From Chloroflexota bacterium (GTDB taxonomy: Bacteria; Chloroflexota; Anaerolineae; 4572-78; J111): a stretch of DNA of 7,291 nt. The stretch spans positions 1 to 7,291 of the forward strand of contig RFJF01000892.1 of NCBI GenBank assembly GCA_003695455.1. Direction: 5' to 3'. Each line of letters opens with the position of its first letter. Within the stretch, counting starts at the first letter, position 1. Shown here piece after piece: positions 5,464-7,291 of the stretch. The notes beneath the pieces were generated by a model. The model made no database searches. It had not been told where the DNA came from and saw only the letters and a list, made by a program, of their open reading frames with translations. Position numbers and translations under genes: made by a program.

Positions 5464-6078
5464 ATGATGACCAAACGTACCAAACTGGTACTCTATTCGA
5501 TGACCGGGCTAGTGATAGTGATGGTAGCCGCCATTGCATGGCGGTATCGCCCCTATGCATTTCATGGAATGGTCATGAGTTCGCCTGAACTTGCCCCCAA
5601 CTTTACACTCACGTCATCTGCCACCGGCGAACCGGTCAGCCTGCGCGATTTTCGGGGAAAAATTGTGCTGCTGTATTTTGGGTACACCACGTGCCCCGAT
5701 GTTTGCCCGGCCACGCTGTCTGATGTGGCCGAAGCTTTGGATTTGCTGGGCAACAAAGCCAAAGATGTGCAATTACTTTGGATTTCTGTAGACCCCGAAC
5801 GCGACACACCGGAAATTATGGAAGACTACGTTAAACATTTTGACCCAACGTTCATTGGCCTGACCCCCAAAAACGCCGAAGAAACGTTTGAGGTAGCTAC
5901 TCAATACGGCATCTACTACGAAAAACGTGATTATGGCTCGGCCACAGGTTATTTAATGGATCATACAGCCACCCTTACGCTGATAGACAAAGACAGCTAT
6001 GTCCGGGTTGTCTATCCGTTTGGCACGGAACCCAAAGACCTGGCCGCTGACCTGAAGTACATATTGAACAGATGGTAG
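5464..6078 (+). CDS. sco1: Sco1/SenC-family copper chaperone for cytochrome oxidase CuA assembly
   Basis: This is a canonical membrane-tethered Sco protein of 204 residues. It has a basic N-terminus (TKRTK), a transmembrane anchor at about 8-27 and a thioredoxin fold outside the membrane. The copper-binding set is complete: Cys77-PDV-Cys81 (GYTTCPDVCPATL) and His167 (YLMDHTATLTLID). The block ISVDPERDTPEIM is shared with the upstream paralogue. Members deliver copper to, or reduce the cysteines of, the CuA site in oxidase subunit II, which fits the CuA subunit gene about 290 nt downstream. The ribosome site GGAG (5452-5455) is 8 nt before ATG 5464; the second ATG, directly after, is a possible alternative start. 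A 137-nt gap with a stem-loop separates it from the oxidase genes, so co-transcription is likely but not certain. Confidence 0.95.
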   Translation: MMTKRTKLVLYSMTGLVIVMVAAIAWRYRPYAFHGMVMSSPELAPNFTLTSSATGEPVSLRDFRGKIVLLYFGYTTCPDVCPATLSDVAEALDLLGNKAKDVQLLWISVDPERDTPEIMEDYVKHFDPTFIGLTPKNAEETFEVATQYGIYYEKRDYGSATGYLMDHTATLTLIDKDSYVRVVYPFGTEPKDLAADLKYILNRW

Positions 6079-6104
6079 CTTTCGTCCGCAAACAACTGAA
6101 AGCT
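6077..6104 (+). other. Stem-loop at the end of the Sco gene
   Basis: AGCTTTC (6077-6083) pairs perfectly with GAAAGCT (6098-6104) around a 14-nt loop, and the left arm overlaps the TAG stop. No T tract follows, so it is not a standard terminator. It may be an mRNA stability or processing element between the Sco and oxidase cistrons. Confidence 0.35.
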
Positions 6105-6215
6105 GCACATTAGTTGAATATATGGAGAAGAGAGAGGAGGACTTACTTAGGGGAAAAACGGGTTAAACAACTGCTGCAAGATTTTTAATAACCACAAATT
6201 GACGGAGGGAAATCA

Positions 6216-6374
6216 ATGAGCCAAATTGACAAGTCAAATGAAGAGTACGACCAGGATACCTATCTTGAAGTGGCAAAAAATGCGTTGATTTTTGCCATCA
6301 TCATGATTCTGGTCACCATTGCCTTGTGGGGATTTGTCTATCTCACATTGCTTGAAAGAGGGATTGCCCAATGA
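6216..6374 (+). CDS. cbaD: ba3-type cytochrome c oxidase subunit IIa (single-helix small subunit)
   Basis: This 52-residue gene begins MSQIDKSNEE and ends LLERGIAQ. It has an acidic, Tyr/Asp-rich N-terminal third and one hydrophobic helix at about 20-46 (from VAKNALIFAI to FVYLTL). In ba3-type oxidases a small single-helix subunit IIa supplies the transmembrane helix that subunit II lacks relative to A-family oxidases, and its gene lies directly before subunit II, as here. The start is well supported: GGAGGG at 6204-6209, 6 nt before the ATG. The stop overlaps the subunit II start (ATGA, 6371-6374), so the two are translationally coupled. It is longer than the 34-residue Thermus subunit but similar in layout. 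The assignment rests on position, size and topology more than on residue motifs. Confidence 0.82.
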   Translation: MSQIDKSNEEYDQDTYLEVAKNALIFAIIMILVTIALWGFVYLTLLERGIAQ

Positions 6375-6865
6375 CAACCAAAGAACAACACGGGTGGATA
6401 GACCCTTACGAGAAAATCTGGATTACTGTTGCCATTGTGGTGCTGGTTGGCATGGTAGCTGCGCTTACCGTTGCCTCTGTAGCGTTTGGTATTCAGGTGC
6501 CTGTACCTGAAAAACGCGTTGACCCTAACTCGATTGCCCAGGATGCAAATAGCCCCTTCAGCGAACCCGGCCTGCGCGAACTGGGCAACGGCAAATACGA
6601 GGCGTACCTTGTAGGTCAAACCTGGAACTGGAACCCCAAAGAAATCACCGTTCCGGTTGGCTCCACAGTAACATTTTTTATCACCAGCAAAGACGTGATG
6701 CACGGATTTATGATCTGGAACACCAACCTCAATATTATGGTTATCCCCGGTGAAGTTTCCAGAGTCACCATCACCTTTGAAAAACCGGGTGAATACCCGT
6801 ACATCTGCAACGAGTACTGTGGAATCGGCCACCAAACCATGGCCGGAAAAGTCATTGTAGAATAG
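6371..6865 (+). CDS. cbaB: ba3-type cytochrome c oxidase subunit II (CuA subunit)
   Basis: Subunit II accepts electrons from cytochrome c (or a blue copper protein) through a binuclear CuA centre outside the membrane. At 164 residues it is short, with a single N-terminal helix (about 17-40) and one cupredoxin domain, as in B-family oxidases such as Thermus ba3 (168 residues). All CuA ligands are present: His111 (DVMHGF), Cys146, the Glu148 carbonyl, Cys150, His154 and Met157 in CNEYCGIGHQTM. The aromatic motif TWNWNP (84-89) lies in the usual electron-entry region. There is no fused cytochrome c domain. The start is supported by GAGGGA (6358-6363), 7 nt upstream, and by the 4-nt overlap with subunit IIa. 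Cu loading would need the Sco proteins encoded upstream. Confidence 0.96.
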   Translation: MTTKEQHGWIDPYEKIWITVAIVVLVGMVAALTVASVAFGIQVPVPEKRVDPNSIAQDANSPFSEPGLRELGNGKYEAYLVGQTWNWNPKEITVPVGSTVTFFITSKDVMHGFMIWNTNLNIMVIPGEVSRVTITFEKPGEYPYICNEYCGIGHQTMAGKVIVE

Positions 6866-6980
6866 TGAATTTTTAGCTGGCAGTACAACATAGCTAATTT
6901 CGCTATTGAGCAGTCAGTCTCATTGACTTGCAAGATGCTTTGTATTTGAACTCTACACCAATGTTCAAGGAGGTAACTCT
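6866..6980 (+). other. Intergenic gap between subunit II and subunit I genes
   Basis: This 115-nt gap has no gene. Two competing stem-loops can be drawn: TTAGCT (6873-6878) with AGCTAA (6892-6897), and ATAGC (6890-6894) with GCTAT (6902-6906). They share bases 6892-6894. A TTGACT at 6923 has no suitable -10 box at 16-18 bp, so an internal promoter is not supported. The region ends in a near-perfect ribosome site, AAGGAGGT (6967-6974). Confidence 0.4.
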
Positions 6981-7291
6981 GTGACAGCTTCAAGTATAGC
7001 TTTAAGACAAAAACTGGGTTTTGAACGAAAAATCACGCTCACCCACGTTGGGCTGGCGTTTTTTGCCCTGTTTCTGGGATCATTGTACGGCCCGTTGCAA
7101 GCGCTGGAACAAATGGGCGTTGATCTGTATTTTCTGGTCCCCTGGACAAAATCCTATTACCAGGGGCTTACTCTGCACGGCGTGCTGAATGCGCTGGTAT
7201 TTACCACCTTTTTCATCACCGGGTTTTTAACCTACATCACCGCCTGGAACCTTGACCGGCCGATGAAATACCGCTGGATTAGCACTACCGG
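6981..7291 (+). CDS. cbaA: ba3-type cytochrome c oxidase subunit I, 5' part (runs off the window)
   Basis: The first 103 codons of the catalytic heme-copper subunit are present, and the frame is open to the end of the window. The GTG start has AAGGAGGT 6 nt upstream. Residues about 18-38 form the first helix (ITLTHVGLAFFALFLGSLYG). The second helix follows WTKSYYQGLTLHGVLN and contains His66, matching the first axial ligand of the low-spin heme in B-family (ba3) oxidases, where the SYYQGLTLHGVLNA-type motif is diagnostic. The high-spin heme ligand, CuB histidines and K-channel residues would lie beyond the edge. Together with subunits IIa and II this gives the Thermus-like order IIa-II-I. The strong ribosome site contrasts with the coupled starts upstream and may raise subunit I translation independently. 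Confidence 0.95.
   Translation, partial: MTASSIALRQKLGFERKITLTHVGLAFFALFLGSLYGPLQALEQMGVDLYFLVPWTKSYYQGLTLHGVLNALVFTTFFITGFLTYITAWNLDRPMKYRWISTT

Noticed and set aside
4463..5560. Long open frame on the minus strand (about 365 codons) opposite the Sco genes
   Set aside because: It lies antisense to two clearly conserved Sco-family frames and the PocR gene, has no family features, and has no ribosome site. It is a shadow of the codon bias on the plus strand.
6226..6237. TTGAC-N2-GTCAA palindrome at the start of the subunit IIa gene
   Set aside because: It is inside coding sequence, and its spacing does not match FNR (N4) or the tandem operators; most likely chance.
6923..6950. Internal promoter for subunit I based on TTGACT
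   Set aside because: No acceptable -10 hexamer occurs 16-18 bp downstream.

Overview
The window looks like chromosomal DNA of an aerobic or facultative member of the Chloroflexota (Anaerolineae-like). Three things point there: a membrane-anchored protein with a long Thr/Pro 'TPTATNTPLP' linker of the kind common in that phylum, a ba3-type (B-family) heme-copper oxidase, and a mixture of ATG, GTG and TTG starts with good Shine-Dalgarno sites. This placement is an inference from protein style, not a phylogeny. All supported genes are on the + strand. No mobile element, CRISPR array, tRNA or rRNA is visible.

Region 1 (1-1470): a 410-residue, single-pass membrane protein of unknown function. It has a Pro/Ala/Thr-rich stalk and a compact C-terminal domain, and a strong intrinsic terminator follows it.

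Region 2 (1500-3550): a compact regulatory operon. A LysR-family regulator has a recognisable promoter and a hairpin leader. An ECF sigma factor follows 8 nt later, and then a small soluble zinc-finger (ZAS/zf-HC2) anti-sigma factor. The anti-sigma factor probably starts at a TTG overlapping the sigma stop, and it carries two histidine clusters.

Region 3 (3551-3884): a control region of about 330 bp. It holds two copies of a 16-bp direct repeat whose core is a CRP/FNR-like dyad. The copies are 23 bp apart and sit about -41 and -64 from a start site predicted from a TATACT box. Three ATTGCA units spaced exactly 10 bp apart follow.

Region 4 (3885-7291, running off the edge): an HTH-PocR sensor-regulator translationally coupled (GTGA overlap) to a divergent Sco-like protein, then a canonical Sco copper chaperone, then oxidase subunits IIa (52 residues), II (complete CuA site) and I (first 103 codons). 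The likely logic is that a regulator and two Sco proteins support CuA assembly of the oxidase encoded just downstream. The points most worth checking are the Sco-like protein in which Phe replaces the copper-ligand His, the cysteine-rich PocR regulator at the head of the operon, and the tandem operators in front of it.
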